From assembly GCA_021791845.1 (NCBI GenBank), contig JAJYVT010000024.1, positions 1 to 42,107 of the forward strand: a stretch of DNA of 42,107 nucleotides, written 5' to 3'. Positions 30,485-38,815 of this stretch are shown here, in pieces (within the stretch, counting starts at the first letter, position 1; each line of letters opens with the position of its first letter). This DNA comes from Actinomycetes bacterium. Lineage in GTDB: Bacteria; Actinomycetota; Acidimicrobiia; Acidimicrobiales; RAAP-2. A program made the position numbers and the translations under genes. The notes beneath the pieces are model-generated. The model made no database searches. It was not told the DNA's origin and saw only the letters and a program-made list of their open reading frames with translations.

Positions 30485-32641
30485 GTGAGCCGGCCCACTG
30501 CCAGTGCCGTGGACGCAGCGCTCGCGGCGGTCACCACCTCGCTCCCCGGCGGCGGGGAGGACCGGCCGGGCCAGCTGGAGATGGCCACCCGGGTCGCCCG
30601 GAGCATCGAGTCCGGTCGTCACCTCGTGGTCCAGGCCGGCACGGGCACCGGGAAGTCGCTCGCCTACCTGGTGCCCGCCGTCCTGTCGGAGCGCACCGTT
30701 GTCGTCGCCACCGCCACCAAGGCCCTCCAGGACCAGCTGGCGACCAAGGACCTCCCGGCGCTGTCCCGGGCCCTCGACCGTCCCATCCGGTTCGCCGTCC
30801 TCAAGGGGCGGAGCAATTACCTCTGCCTCCAGCGGGCGGGCGAGGTGGGCGGCCGCGGGGTGCAACAGGACCTCGTCGCGGCGGCCCCCGACGGCGACGC
30901 CGGACCCGGAGCAGGAACGGACGGCGAGGCCGGGGCCGGGGGTGAGGGCGGGGCCGGGGCCTGGTCGCGACCCGAGCCGATCGACGCCGGGCGCTTGGTG
31001 TCCCAGGTCCGCCTCCTCCTCGACTGGGCCGGACGCACCCCGAGCGGCGACCGGGCCGACCTCCCCTTCGAGCCGCACCCCCGGGCATGGGCCATGGTCA
31101 GCGTGGGGCCGCGGGAGTGCCCCGGCGCACACCGGTGCCCGGAGGGGCCGCGCTGCTTCGCCGAGCGGGCCCGGGCGGCGGCGGCGGAGGCGGAGGTGGT
31201 CGTGGTCAACACCCACCTCTACGGCGCCCACCTGGCGAGCGGCGGCCAGGTGCTGCCGCCCCACGACGCGGTGGTGTTCGACGAGGCCCACGAGGTCGAG
31301 GAGATCATGACGGCCAGCCTCGGCGTGGACCTCTCGCCCGGGCGGCTGACCGCCCTGCACTCGGCGTCCCGGGCCCTTCTCGACCCCGACGAGGCGCCGT
31401 CGGCCGACCTGGGGGACGTGGCGGACGCGCTCCGGTCGCTGCTGGCCGACCGGGTGGGCCGGCGCGTGCTCACGGCCCGGCAAGCCACCGGCCGGCCGGC
31501 CGGCGACGACGGCGCCGGCCCGGGAACACCCGGGCGCCCGGGGCAGGCCGAGCCGGAGGGGCGCGAGCGGGCCTTCTTCGCCCCGCCGCCCGCCCAGCCG
31601 GCCGACGGCGCGGCGGCGGGCGCCGACGCCGAGCTCGCCTCGCTCCTCGAGCTGGCGACCAGCCGGGTCGAGCGGCTCCGAGCGCTCCTTCGCTCCGGAG
31701 CAGACGCGACAGGGGCGCGGGACGAGGCGGCACGCCGGACCCGGGCACTCACGGCCGCCGACCACCTGGCCGGCGACCTGGACCGCCTGGCCACCCGCAC
31801 CGACGCCGAGGTCGCCTGGGTGGACGGCACGGCGCGGGCGCCGGTCCTCCGCCTGTCACCCGTCGACGTGGCCCCCGTGCTGGCCGGCCCCCTGTGGGGA
31901 GCGCTGCCCGCCGTCCTCACCAGCGCCACCATCCCGCCACGCCTCCCCGAGCGCCTGGGCATGCCCGAGGGCGAGGTCGACGTGGTGGACGTGGGGAGCC
32001 CCTTCGACTACCGGTCGCACGCGCTCCTCTACGTGGCCCGCCATCTCCCGGACCGCCGCAGCCCGGCAGCCGAGCCCGCCGTGTTCGACGAGCTCCACGC
32101 CCTCATCCGTGCGGCCGGCGGCCGGACGCTCGCCCTCTTCACCAGCAGGCGGGCCACCGAGGCGGCAGCGGCGGCCCTGCGCCCGCGCCTCGACGTCACC
32201 CTGCTCGTCCAGGGCGACCTGCCCAAGGGCCGGCTGCTCGAGGCGTTCGCCGCCGAGGAGTCCTCGTGCCTCTTCGCCACCCTGGGCTTCTGGCAGGGCG
32301 TGGACGTCCCCGGCCGCAGCCTCAGCCTCGTGACCTTGGACCGGCTCCCCTTCGGCCGGCCCGACGACCCCCTCCTGGAAGCCCGCCGCGAGCGCGCCGG
32401 TGCGGACGCCTTCCGCCTGATCGACCTGCCCCGTGCCGCCGCCCTCCTCGCCCAGGGCGTCGGCCGGCTCATCCGCTCGGCCGAGGACCACGGCGTGGTG
32501 GCGGTGCTCGACCCGCGCCTTGCCACCGCCGCCTACCGGCGGGTGCTGCTCGACGCCCTGCCCCCCATGCGCCGCACCGTCGACCGCGGCGAGGTGGCGG
32601 CATTCCTCGCCCGAGTGCTGGGCACGCCCCCGGGTCAGTAG
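30485..32641 (+). CDS. DinG/XPD-type ATP-dependent DNA helicase
   Basis: From the GTG at 30485 the protein is 718 aa; an ATG at 30443 would add 14 residues but lies upstream of the likely promoter. Features are RPGQLEMATRVARSIE (Q-motif-like), Walker A QAGTGTGKSLAYLVPA, ATATKALQDQL, a Cys quartet for an Fe-S cluster (NYLCLQR, then ECPGAHRCPEGPRC), NTHLYGAHLAS, the DEAH box VVFDEAHEVEE, and the helicase C-terminal motifs ALFTSRRATEAA, GFWQGVDVPGRSLSLV and QGVGRLIRSAEDHGVVAVLD. These enzymes unwind damaged or structured DNA in repair. Its stop overlaps that of era by 7 bp. Confidence 0.93.
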   Translation: MSRPTASAVDAALAAVTTSLPGGGEDRPGQLEMATRVARSIESGRHLVVQAGTGTGKSLAYLVPAVLSERTVVVATATKALQDQLATKDLPALSRALDRPIRFAVLKGRSNYLCLQRAGEVGGRGVQQDLVAAAPDGDAGPGAGTDGEAGAGGEGGAGAWSRPEPIDAGRLVSQVRLLLDWAGRTPSGDRADLPFEPHPRAWAMVSVGPRECPGAHRCPEGPRCFAERARAAAAEAEVVVVNTHLYGAHLASGGQVLPPHDAVVFDEAHEVEEIMTASLGVDLSPGRLTALHSASRALLDPDEAPSADLGDVADALRSLLADRVGRRVLTARQATGRPAGDDGAGPGTPGRPGQAEPEGRERAFFAPPPAQPADGAAAGADAELASLLELATSRVERLRALLRSGADATGARDEAARRTRALTAADHLAGDLDRLATRTDAEVAWVDGTARAPVLRLSPVDVAPVLAGPLWGALPAVLTSATIPPRLPERLGMPEGEVDVVDVGSPFDYRSHALLYVARHLPDRRSPAAEPAVFDELHALIRAAGGRTLALFTSRRATEAAAAALRPRLDVTLLVQGDLPKGRLLEAFAAEESSCLFATLGFWQGVDVPGRSLSLVTLDRLPFGRPDDPLLEARRERAGADAFRLIDLPRAAALLAQGVGRLIRSAEDHGVVAVLDPRLATAAYRRVLLDALPPMRRTVDRGEVAAFLARVLGTPPGQ

Positions 32642-33507
32642 CCGAGCCGGTCCAGCGCGTCGTCCCGCTGCTGCCAGCGCTTCTCCACCCGCACGAACAG
32701 CTCCAGGTAGGCGCCGGGCGGCAGCTGGGCCCGCACCGCGGTGCCCACCGCCTTCAGCACCTCTCCTCCGCGCCCGATGACGATCCCCTTCTGGGAGTCG
32801 CGCTCGACCACGATCTCACAGCGGATCCGGGGCCATTCCCACTCGGTCACCCGGCACGCGATCGAGTGCGGCAGCTCCTCGCGGGTGCGCCGCAGCAGCT
32901 GCTCGCGGACGAGCTCGGCCACCCGCAGCGCCTCGGGCGTGTCGCTCACCATCTCCTCGGGGTAGTAGGCGGGACCCTCGGGAAGGCGGTCGACGACGGC
33001 CTGGACCAGGGCGTCGACCCCCTCGCCGGTGACGGCCGAGACGGGGAAGTACTCGGCGTCCGCCTCCGGCGCGGCGAAGCCCAGCGCCGCGGCCGCCGTG
33101 GCCAGGCGTTCGAGCACGTCGGTCGGCCGGGCCCGGTCGACCTTGTTGACGGCGACCAGCACCCGGCCGCCGGGCACGGCGGCGGCCGCCCGTCCCAGCA
33201 CCAGACGGTCGCCGGGCCCGACGGGGGCGGTGGCGTCCACCACGGCCACCACGACGTCCACGTCGTCGAGCGACGCCCCGGCCGTCTCGACCAGTCGCTC
33301 GCCCAGCGCGGTGCGCGGCCGGTGGAACCCGGGCGTGTCCACCACCACGACCTGGGCGTCGGGGCGGTGGACGATGCCGCGGAGGTTGTGGCGGGTGGTG
33401 TTGGGCCGCGACGACGTGATGGAGACCTTCTCCCCCACCATCCGGTTCACGAGCGTGGACTTGCCCACGTTGGGACGCCCGACCACGGTGACGAAGCCGG
33501 TCCGCAC
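32635..33507 (-). CDS. era: GTPase Era
   Basis: The 290-aa GTPase acts in 30S ribosome maturation. The G domain shows GRPNVGKSTLVNRMVGEKVS (G1), the switch with NTTRHN, VVVDTPGFHRPR (G3), NKVDRA (G4) and VSAVTGEGVD (G5). The C-terminal KH domain is clear from ERDSQKGIVIGRGGEVLKAV and the end LELFVRVEKRW, which binds the 3' end of 16S rRNA. GTG start follows the upstream CNNM stop with one base between (TGA-G-GTG). It is the last gene of the lepA-to-era block and overlaps the helicase end. Confidence 0.97.
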   Translation of the reverse strand: MRTGFVTVVGRPNVGKSTLVNRMVGEKVSITSSRPNTTRHNLRGIVHRPDAQVVVVDTPGFHRPRTALGERLVETAGASLDDVDVVVAVVDATAPVGPGDRLVLGRAAAAVPGGRVLVAVNKVDRARPTDVLERLATAAAALGFAAPEADAEYFPVSAVTGEGVDALVQAVVDRLPEGPAYYPEEMVSDTPEALRVAELVREQLLRRTREELPHSIACRVTEWEWPRIRCEIVVERDSQKGIVIGRGGEVLKAVGTAVRAQLPPGAYLELFVRVEKRWQQRDDALDRLGY

Positions 33508-33508
33508 C

Positions 33509-34834
33509 TCAGCCGTCCCCCTCGTCCGCCGTGGCCAGCGGCTGCGCCCGCTCGATGCGGACCCGGGAGATCCGCCGGCCCTGGACCCGCTGGGCCACGA
33601 GGCGCACCCCGTCGACGTCGACCGACTCCCCCTCGGCGGGGACGTGGCCGCTCACCGCCATCATCAGTCCGCCCACGGTGTCCCACCCCTCCTGGGGCAG
33701 CTCCGTGCCCAGGAGGTCGTCCACGTCGTCGATGGCCATGCGGCCGGTCACGACCACGCTGCCGTCGGACAGCGTCTCGACCACCGGCTCCTCGACGTCG
33801 TACTCGTCGACGATCTCGCCCACCAGCTCCTCGATCAGGTCCTCCAGGGTGACGAGCCCCACCGTGCTGCCGTACTCGTCGACGACGATCGAGAGGTGGA
33901 ACTTCGCCTCCTGCATCTCCCGCAGGAGCGACGTCAGGTGCTTGGTCTCGGGGACGAAGTGGGCCGGTCGGACGTGGGAGCGCACCAGGTCCTCACCCTG
34001 CCCGGCATGCTCGGCGCGCATCAGGTCCTTGGCGTAGGCGATGCCGATCACGTCGTCCACGTCCCCCTCCTGGTGGACCGGGACGCGGCTTCGGCCGGCG
34101 GCCAGCACGTCGTCCAGCGCGGCACGGACCCTGGCGTCGGCGTCGAGGGTGATCATGTCGGGGCGGGGCACCATCACCTCGCGCACCACCGCGTCGCCGA
34201 AGTCGATGATCGAGTGGATGAACGTCCGTTCCTGCAGCTCGATCACGTCCTCCGCCTGCGCCACGTCGGCCATGGCCAAGAGCTCCGACTCGGTCACCCG
34301 GGGGGGCGGCCCGCCGGCCGTCCCTCGGCGGCCGATGAACAGGTTGGCCATGCCGATCAGCACCACCGAGACGGCGCGCAACGGCGGGAAGCGAACGACG
34401 GCGTCGACCAGGGGCGCGGTGAACAAGGCGGCCCGCTCGGGGTTGTGCACCGCCCAGTTCTTGGGCACGGCCTCGAAGAGGACGAAGATCACGACCACCT
34501 CGAACACCGTCCCGACCAGGACGCCCCACGCGCCGAGCCAGGCCGAGGCCAGCACGCCCACGAGCGTGGCCGACACCAGCTGGCAGACCAGCACGAGCAG
34601 GAGCACGGGGTTCAAGAACCGCTCGGGGTGCTCGACCAGCCGGACCAGCTGGCGGGCGCCGCGCCGGTGCTCGTCCACCAGGGCCTTGGCCTTCACCCGG
34701 CTGGTGCGCACCAGGCTCGTCTCGGCCAGCGCCATGACCCCCGACGCGGCCAGGAGCACCACGACCACGGCGATCAGGATCCAATCGCTGGCGTGGAAGC
34801 CTGCGGTGGCGACGAGGGCCGGCGCCGGGGTCAC
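33509..34834 (-). CDS. CNNM/CBS-domain membrane protein (HlyC/CorC family)
   Basis: The 441-aa protein has an N-terminal CNNM (DUF21) membrane domain with about four helices (ILIAVVVVLLAASGVMALAE, NPVLLLVLVCQLVSATLVGV, GTVFEVVVIFVLFEAVPKNW), then a CBS pair (about 215-335: VREVMVPRPDMITLD and FHLSIVVDEYGSTVGLVTLE) and a C-terminal CorC/HlyC domain (WDTVGGLMMAVSGHVPAEGE). Relatives move or sense Mg or Co. The start GTG at 34834 overlaps the ybeY stop in GTGA. The ybeY-CNNM-era order is common in actinobacteria. Transport direction and ion are unknown here. Confidence 0.93.
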   Translation of the reverse strand: MTPAPALVATAGFHASDWILIAVVVVLLAASGVMALAETSLVRTSRVKAKALVDEHRRGARQLVRLVEHPERFLNPVLLLVLVCQLVSATLVGVLASAWLGAWGVLVGTVFEVVVIFVLFEAVPKNWAVHNPERAALFTAPLVDAVVRFPPLRAVSVVLIGMANLFIGRRGTAGGPPPRVTESELLAMADVAQAEDVIELQERTFIHSIIDFGDAVVREVMVPRPDMITLDADARVRAALDDVLAAGRSRVPVHQEGDVDDVIGIAYAKDLMRAEHAGQGEDLVRSHVRPAHFVPETKHLTSLLREMQEAKFHLSIVVDEYGSTVGLVTLEDLIEELVGEIVDEYDVEEPVVETLSDGSVVVTGRMAIDDVDDLLGTELPQEGWDTVGGLMMAVSGHVPAEGESVDVDGVRLVAQRVQGRRISRVRIERAQPLATADEGDG

Positions 34835-35340
34835 GACGGGCCGTCCCGCCGGTGGTAGCGGCCGAGAAGCCGGCGTTCCAGGGCTTCCATCTCCTCGGCC
34901 TCCCGGGATGTCTCGTGGTCCATCCCGAGGAGGTGGAGGAGGCCGTGCACGACCAGCAGGGCCAGCTCGTCGTCCACCGTCACCTCGTGGTCGGCTGCGT
35001 TGCGGGCGGCCACGGCCGGGCAGATGACGACGTCGCCGAGCAGCATGGTCGGCTCGTCGGAGGGGTCGGTCCCCGGGCCGCTGCCGCCCGTGTCGGGCGA
35101 GCGGCCGCCCGGCACGGGCTCGTCCTCGATGGGGAACGCCAGGACGTCGGTGGGGCCGGAGCGCCCGAGGAACTGCTCGTTCAGCGCGGCGATGGCGTCC
35201 TCGGCCACGAACAGGAGCGACACCTCCACGTCGCCGCGCAGGCGGCGGTCGGTGAGGACGTCCCGAGCCAGGGCCGCCCACCGGTCGAGGTCGACCGCCC
35301 GGTCCGCCTGCTCGTCGGCGGCGTAGACGTCAATCGCCAT
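34831..35340 (-). CDS. ybeY: endoribonuclease YbeY
   Basis: The 169-aa zinc-dependent ribonuclease helps 16S rRNA maturation and ribosome quality control. The metal motif HGLLHLLGMDHETS (HxxxHxxxxxH) is intact, and GRSGPTDVLAFPIEDE is the conserved family segment. A Gly/Pro/Asp-rich loop of about 20 residues follows that segment. ATG at 35340 (MAIDVYAADEQ) overlaps the phoH end by 11 bp; an upstream in-frame start would add a non-family Ser/Arg tail. It is coupled to phoH upstream and to the CNNM gene downstream. Confidence 0.95.
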   Translation of the reverse strand: MAIDVYAADEQADRAVDLDRWAALARDVLTDRRLRGDVEVSLLFVAEDAIAALNEQFLGRSGPTDVLAFPIEDEPVPGGRSPDTGGSGPGTDPSDEPTMLLGDVVICPAVAARNAADHEVTVDDELALLVVHGLLHLLGMDHETSREAEEMEALERRLLGRYHRRDGPS

Positions 35341-36343
35341 CGTGGGGGCGCTCGGCCTCCTCGTAGGCACGGATGATGTCGGCCACGATCTGGTGGCGGA
35401 CGACATCGCGCCGGGTCAGGTGCACGAAGGCGACGCCCGGCACCGCCCCGAGCACGTGCTCCAGCCCCACCAGCCCCGATCGGCCGCCGGCCACGTCGAT
35501 CTGGGTGACGTCGCCGGTCACCACGCACTTGGAGCCGAACCCGATGCGGGTGAGGAACATCTTCATCTGCTCCGGCGTCGTGTTCTGTGCCTCGTCCAGG
35601 ATGATGAAGGAGCCGTTGAGCGTCCGGCCGCGCATGAACGCCAGCGGCGCCACCTCGATGGTGCCCCGCTCCAGCAGCCGCTGCGCCCCCTCCGGCTCGA
35701 GCAGGTCGTAGAGCGCGTCGTAGAGGGGCCGCAGGTAGGGGTCGACCTTGGCCATGAGGTCGCCCGGCAGGAACCCCAGCCGCTCGCCCGCCTCGACGGC
35801 GGGCCGGGTGAGGATGATGCGGGACACGGCGCGGGCCTGGAGGGCCTGGACGCCCAGGGCGACCGCCAGGTACGACTTCCCCGTTCCGGCTGGGCCGATG
35901 CCGAAGGTGACGGTGTTGGCGCTGATGGCGTCGGTGTAGCGCTTCTGGCCCGCGGTGTACGGACGCACCGACCGCCCCCGGGCGGCCCGGACCACTTCGG
36001 CCGTGAGCACCTCCGAGGGGCGGACGTCCTCGTGCACCATGTCGATGGTGCGCTGCACCTTGGCCGCGTCCAGGCCCTGCCCCGACTCGAGCACGAGGAC
36101 CAGCTCGTCGAACAGGCGCGCCAGACGCTCGGCGTCGGGCCCTTCGACGGCGATGCGGTTGCCCTGGACGGCGATCCGGTCGGCCGGGAAGGCCCGCTCC
36201 ACCAGGCGAAGCAGCTCGTCGTGGGGCCCGAGCAGGCTGGCCATGAGGTGCGTGTTGGGCACCATGGTCTCCCGGCGGCCCACACCCTCCTCGGGCGGCG
36301 CCGACGCGGCCTGGACCGCCGAGCCGCCGTCGGCCGCCGTCAC
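35330..36343 (-). CDS. PhoH-like ATPase
   Basis: The product of about 337 aa has an N-terminal RNA-binding-like region (LLRLVERAFPADRIAVQGNR) and a PhoH ATPase domain: GIGPAGTGKSYLAVALGVQAL (Walker A), ILTRPAVEAGERLGFLPGDL, FIILDEAQNTTPEQMKMFLT (Walker B) and VTGDVTQIDVAGGRSGL. PhoH proteins next to ybeY are thought to act in RNA metabolism. I take GTG at 36343, which overlaps the HIT stop in GTGA; a GTG at 36355 and a later ATG (MVPNTHLMAS) are alternatives. The 11-bp overlap with ybeY suggests coupled translation. Confidence 0.94.
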   Translation of the reverse strand: MTAADGGSAVQAASAPPEEGVGRRETMVPNTHLMASLLGPHDELLRLVERAFPADRIAVQGNRIAVEGPDAERLARLFDELVLVLESGQGLDAAKVQRTIDMVHEDVRPSEVLTAEVVRAARGRSVRPYTAGQKRYTDAISANTVTFGIGPAGTGKSYLAVALGVQALQARAVSRIILTRPAVEAGERLGFLPGDLMAKVDPYLRPLYDALYDLLEPEGAQRLLERGTIEVAPLAFMRGRTLNGSFIILDEAQNTTPEQMKMFLTRIGFGSKCVVTGDVTQIDVAGGRSGLVGLEHVLGAVPGVAFVHLTRRDVVRHQIVADIIRAYEEAERPHDGD

Positions 36344-36696
36344 CCGGGGGGCCACGTCATCGACCGGCCCCCGATGACGTGGAGGTGGAGGTGGGGCACC
36401 GAGTTCTGGGCGTCGGCACCGACGTTCATGACCAGCCGGTAGCCCCGGTCGTCCCCGGCGATCCCCTCGGCGGCCGCCACGGCCTGGGCCGCGGCAAACA
36501 GGGCCGAGAGGTCCTCGGCGTCCTCGTCGCCGAGCGCGCCGGCGTGGACGATGTGGCGCCTCGGCACCACGAGCACGTGCACCGGCGCCTGCGGGGCGAT
36601 GTCGCGGAAGGCCACGGTCCGCTCCGAGGAGTGCACGACGTCGGCCGGGACGTCGCCGGCGACGATCCGGCAGAAGAGGCAGTTGGCGCCGGTCAG
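36340..36696 (-). CDS. HIT family protein, probably starting at CTG
   Basis: The histidine-triad fold is clear: CLFCRIVAGDVPADVV with the zinc-type CxxC, AFRDIAPQAPVHVLVVPRRH, and the triad PHLHLHVIGGRSM. These proteins hydrolyse purine nucleoside phosphoramidates or dinucleotides. Relatives start three to five residues before the CxxC. Here that place is a CTG at 36696 (reading M-T-G-A-N-C), whose TG is shared with the TGA of the upstream HTH gene. No ATG, GTG or TTG lies in frame nearby; the next is an ATG at 36762, which would add 22 Arg/Pro-rich residues and overlap the HTH gene by 70 bp. CTG is my preferred start, with moderate certainty. Confidence 0.85.
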   Translation of the reverse strand: MTGANCLFCRIVAGDVPADVVHSSERTVAFRDIAPQAPVHVLVVPRRHIVHAGALGDEDAEDLSALFAAAQAVAAAEGIAGDDRGYRLVMNVGADAQNSVPHLHLHVIGGRSMTWPPG

Positions 36697-36926
36697 CGGA
36701 CTTGCCCTGTCTCCCGCCGGGGCGGCAGGAGGTGCTCGAGGTCTCCGGGCGCGATGCGGCACGACTCGATGAAGCTGTCGACGTCGGACTCCTTCAGCCG
36801 GATCACGCGCCCGAACTTATATGCCGCCAGCTCGCCGCCGTCGATGAAGCGGTAGAGGCTGCGGAGCGTGACGCCGAGCCGCGCCGACGCATCCTTGGTG
36901 CTGAGCCAGCGCACCTGCTCCGCCAT
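36693..36926 (-). CDS. BldC-like/excisionase-family HTH DNA-binding protein
   Basis: This 77-aa protein is a single MerR-type helix-turn-helix of the HTH-17 group: WLSTKDASARLGVTLRSLYR (helix-turn-helix), then a wing KFGRVIRLKESDVDSFIES. Proteins of this kind in actinobacteria include BldC, which binds direct repeats cooperatively to control development, and phage excisionases; position here, in a conserved housekeeping operon, argues against phage origin. ATG at 36926 follows GGGAG about 12 nt upstream. It lies 46 bp after rsmE and its stop overlaps the HIT start. The regulon is unknown. Confidence 0.86.
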   Translation of the reverse strand: MAEQVRWLSTKDASARLGVTLRSLYRFIDGGELAAYKFGRVIRLKESDVDSFIESCRIAPGDLEHLLPPRRETGQVR

Positions 36927-36972
36927 CAGTCCAATACTCCCACGGCGCCGGGCGCCTGCATGCACATCCTGA

Positions 36973-37668
36973 TCACACCGTACCGGCGCGCGGCGCCGTG
37001 AGCAGCACTCCTGCGGCCACGGCGGCCGTCTCGGCCCGCAGCACGTTGTGGCCGAGGCCGACGGTGGGCCAGCCCAACGCCAGCTCGGCCTCGTCCCACC
37101 CGCCCTCCGGGCCCACGGCCACCCCGCGGCAGCCGGCGGCGTCGAGCGGCGGGGCGCCCGGCTCGGCCAGGCAGAGCCCCCGGTCGGCGAGCGCCGCCAG
37201 CGGCAGCACGCCCTCCACCTCGGGGAGCCAGGTTCGCCGGCTCTGGGCCGCCGCCTCCGCCGCCACCCGGCGCAGGCGCTCGAGGGCGGTCCGCTCGCGG
37301 TCCCCGCTCCAGCGGACCACCGATCGGGCGGCGGCGACCACCACGATGCGGTCGACGCCCAACTCGGTCAGCTTCTGGACGACCCATTCGGCGCGCTCGC
37401 CCTTCACCGGCACGAACGCCACGGTGACGGGGCGCTCCGGCGCCGGCTCGTGGCGGACCGCCGCCTCGGGCTCGAGCCGGCGGCCGCCGAGGTAGCGGCA
37501 CGGCGTCCACGCACCCCGCCCGTCGGCGGCCACGACCAGCTCCCCCGGCCGCAGTCGCAGGACGCGCTCCAGGTGGTGGGCGTCGGGACCCGACAGCTCC
37601 GGGCGCCCCGGGTCGTCCACGAGCACCTGGGCGGCCGCGGCGCGGCGCTCGGCCCCGCCCGGGCTCAC
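36973..37668 (-). CDS. rsmE: 16S rRNA m3U1498 methyltransferase RsmE
   Basis: The 231-aa enzyme methylates U1498 of 16S rRNA using S-adenosylmethionine. It shows the PUA-like N-terminal part (DAHHLERVLRLRPGELVVAA) and the SPOUT core: VQKLTELGVDRIVVVAAARS, RLRRVAAEAAAQSRR and the knot loop VAVGPEGGWDEAELAL, then LGHNVLRAETAAVAAGVLL. GTG at 37668 lies 10 bp after the dnaJ stop, the usual dnaJ-rsmE neighbourhood. Confidence 0.95.
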   Translation of the reverse strand: MSPGGAERRAAAAQVLVDDPGRPELSGPDAHHLERVLRLRPGELVVAADGRGAWTPCRYLGGRRLEPEAAVRHEPAPERPVTVAFVPVKGERAEWVVQKLTELGVDRIVVVAAARSVVRWSGDRERTALERLRRVAAEAAAQSRRTWLPEVEGVLPLAALADRGLCLAEPGAPPLDAAGCRGVAVGPEGGWDEAELALGWPTVGLGHNVLRAETAAVAAGVLLTAPRAGTV

Positions 37669-37678
37669 CGCCGGCGCG

Positions 37679-38815
37679 TCACCCGAGAGCGGAGCGGATC
37701 CGGGAGAGGACGCCGTCGTGGGCGTGGACCTCCTCGCCCCGCTCGGCGGCCAGCTCGGCCAGGAGCTCGCGCTGGCGGGCCGTCAGGTCGGACGGCGTGT
37801 CCACCGCCAGGTGCACGTAGAGGTCGCCCCGCCCGCGCCCCCGCAGGTGGGGCACGCCGAGCGACCGCAGGCGCACCACGGTGCCGCTCTGGGTCCCGGC
37901 CACCACGGTCACCGGCTTGGGCTCGTCGAGGGTCTCGACGGTCACGGTCGTGCCCAGGGCCGCCGGCGCCATCCCGACGTGCACGGTGGTGTGGAGGTCG
38001 TCCCCCACGCGCTCGAACCGCTCGTCGGGCTCCACCGCCAGGTGCACGAACAGCGAGCCGGACGGGCCGCCGCGCGGGCCGGCGGGCCCACGGTCGGCCA
38101 GCCGGAGGGTCGAGCCGTCGTCCACCCCGGCGGGCACCTCGATGGTGAAGTCCCGGTCCTCCATGCGCCGGCCCTCGCCCCGGCACCCGGGGCAGGGGTC
38201 GCTCACGACCTGGCCCAAGCCCTGGCAGCGCATGCAGGCCACCGACGTCACCACCTGGCCGAGGAGCGACTGGCGGATCCGCCGGATCTCACCCGTGCCC
38301 TGGCAGTCGGGGCAGGTGACGGGATGGGTCCCCGCCCGCGCGCCGCTGCCCTCGCAGTCGGGGCAGGTGACGGGCAGCCGGACGGAGAGCTCCTTTTTGG
38401 CACCGAACACGGCCTCGGCGAAGCTGAGCTGGAGCGCGACCTCGGCGTCGGCGCCGGCCTGGGGGCCGCGCCGGCGGGTCCGGGGGCCGCCCATCGAGCC
38501 GAAGAAGGCCTCGAACAGATCGCCCAGACCCCCGTCGAACCCGAAGCCGGCGGCTCCCGTCGCCCCGGCGCCGCCCCCGCCGAAGCTGGCCGGTCCGAAG
38601 CGGTCGTAACGGGCCCGTCGCTCGGGGTCGCGCAGGACCTCGTAGGCGAAGGAGACCTCCTTGAACTTCGCCTCGGACTCGGGGTCCCCACCGTTGGCGT
38701 CGGGGTGCAGCTCCCGGGCCCGGCGACGGTAGGCGCGCTTGATCTCGTCGTCGGAGGCGTCGGGCCGGACCCCGAGCAGCTCGTAGAGGTCGCCCATCGT
38801 GTCAGCGCCCGGCAT
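37679..38815 (-). CDS. dnaJ: chaperone protein DnaJ
   Basis: The 378-aa co-chaperone of DnaK has an N-terminal J domain (YELLGVRPDASDDEIKRAYR, HPD in ELHPDANGG), a Gly/Phe-rich stretch (FGGGGAGATGAAGFGFDG), four CxxCxGxG zinc repeats (CPDCEGSG, CPDCQGTG, CMRCQGLG, CPGCRGEG) and the C-terminal peptide-binding domain. It starts at ATG 38815, with GGGAGGAG about 9 nt upstream, overlapping the hrcA end by 14 bp. ATG 38797 is a second option without a ribosome site. Control is through the CIRCE operator ahead of hrcA. Confidence 0.96.
   Translation of the reverse strand: MPGADTMGDLYELLGVRPDASDDEIKRAYRRRARELHPDANGGDPESEAKFKEVSFAYEVLRDPERRARYDRFGPASFGGGGAGATGAAGFGFDGGLGDLFEAFFGSMGGPRTRRRGPQAGADAEVALQLSFAEAVFGAKKELSVRLPVTCPDCEGSGARAGTHPVTCPDCQGTGEIRRIRQSLLGQVVTSVACMRCQGLGQVVSDPCPGCRGEGRRMEDRDFTIEVPAGVDDGSTLRLADRGPAGPRGGPSGSLFVHLAVEPDERFERVGDDLHTTVHVGMAPAALGTTVTVETLDEPKPVTVVAGTQSGTVVRLRSLGVPHLRGRGRGDLYVHLAVDTPSDLTARQRELLAELAAERGEEVHAHDGVLSRIRSALG

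Noticed and set aside
35500..36285. Extra coding frames on either strand over phoH and ybeY
   Set aside because: They lack family motifs and are shadows of well-supported genes.
36693..36926. Prophage or integrative-element excisionase
   Set aside because: It lies in a conserved housekeeping operon, and no integrase, att site or phage gene is nearby.
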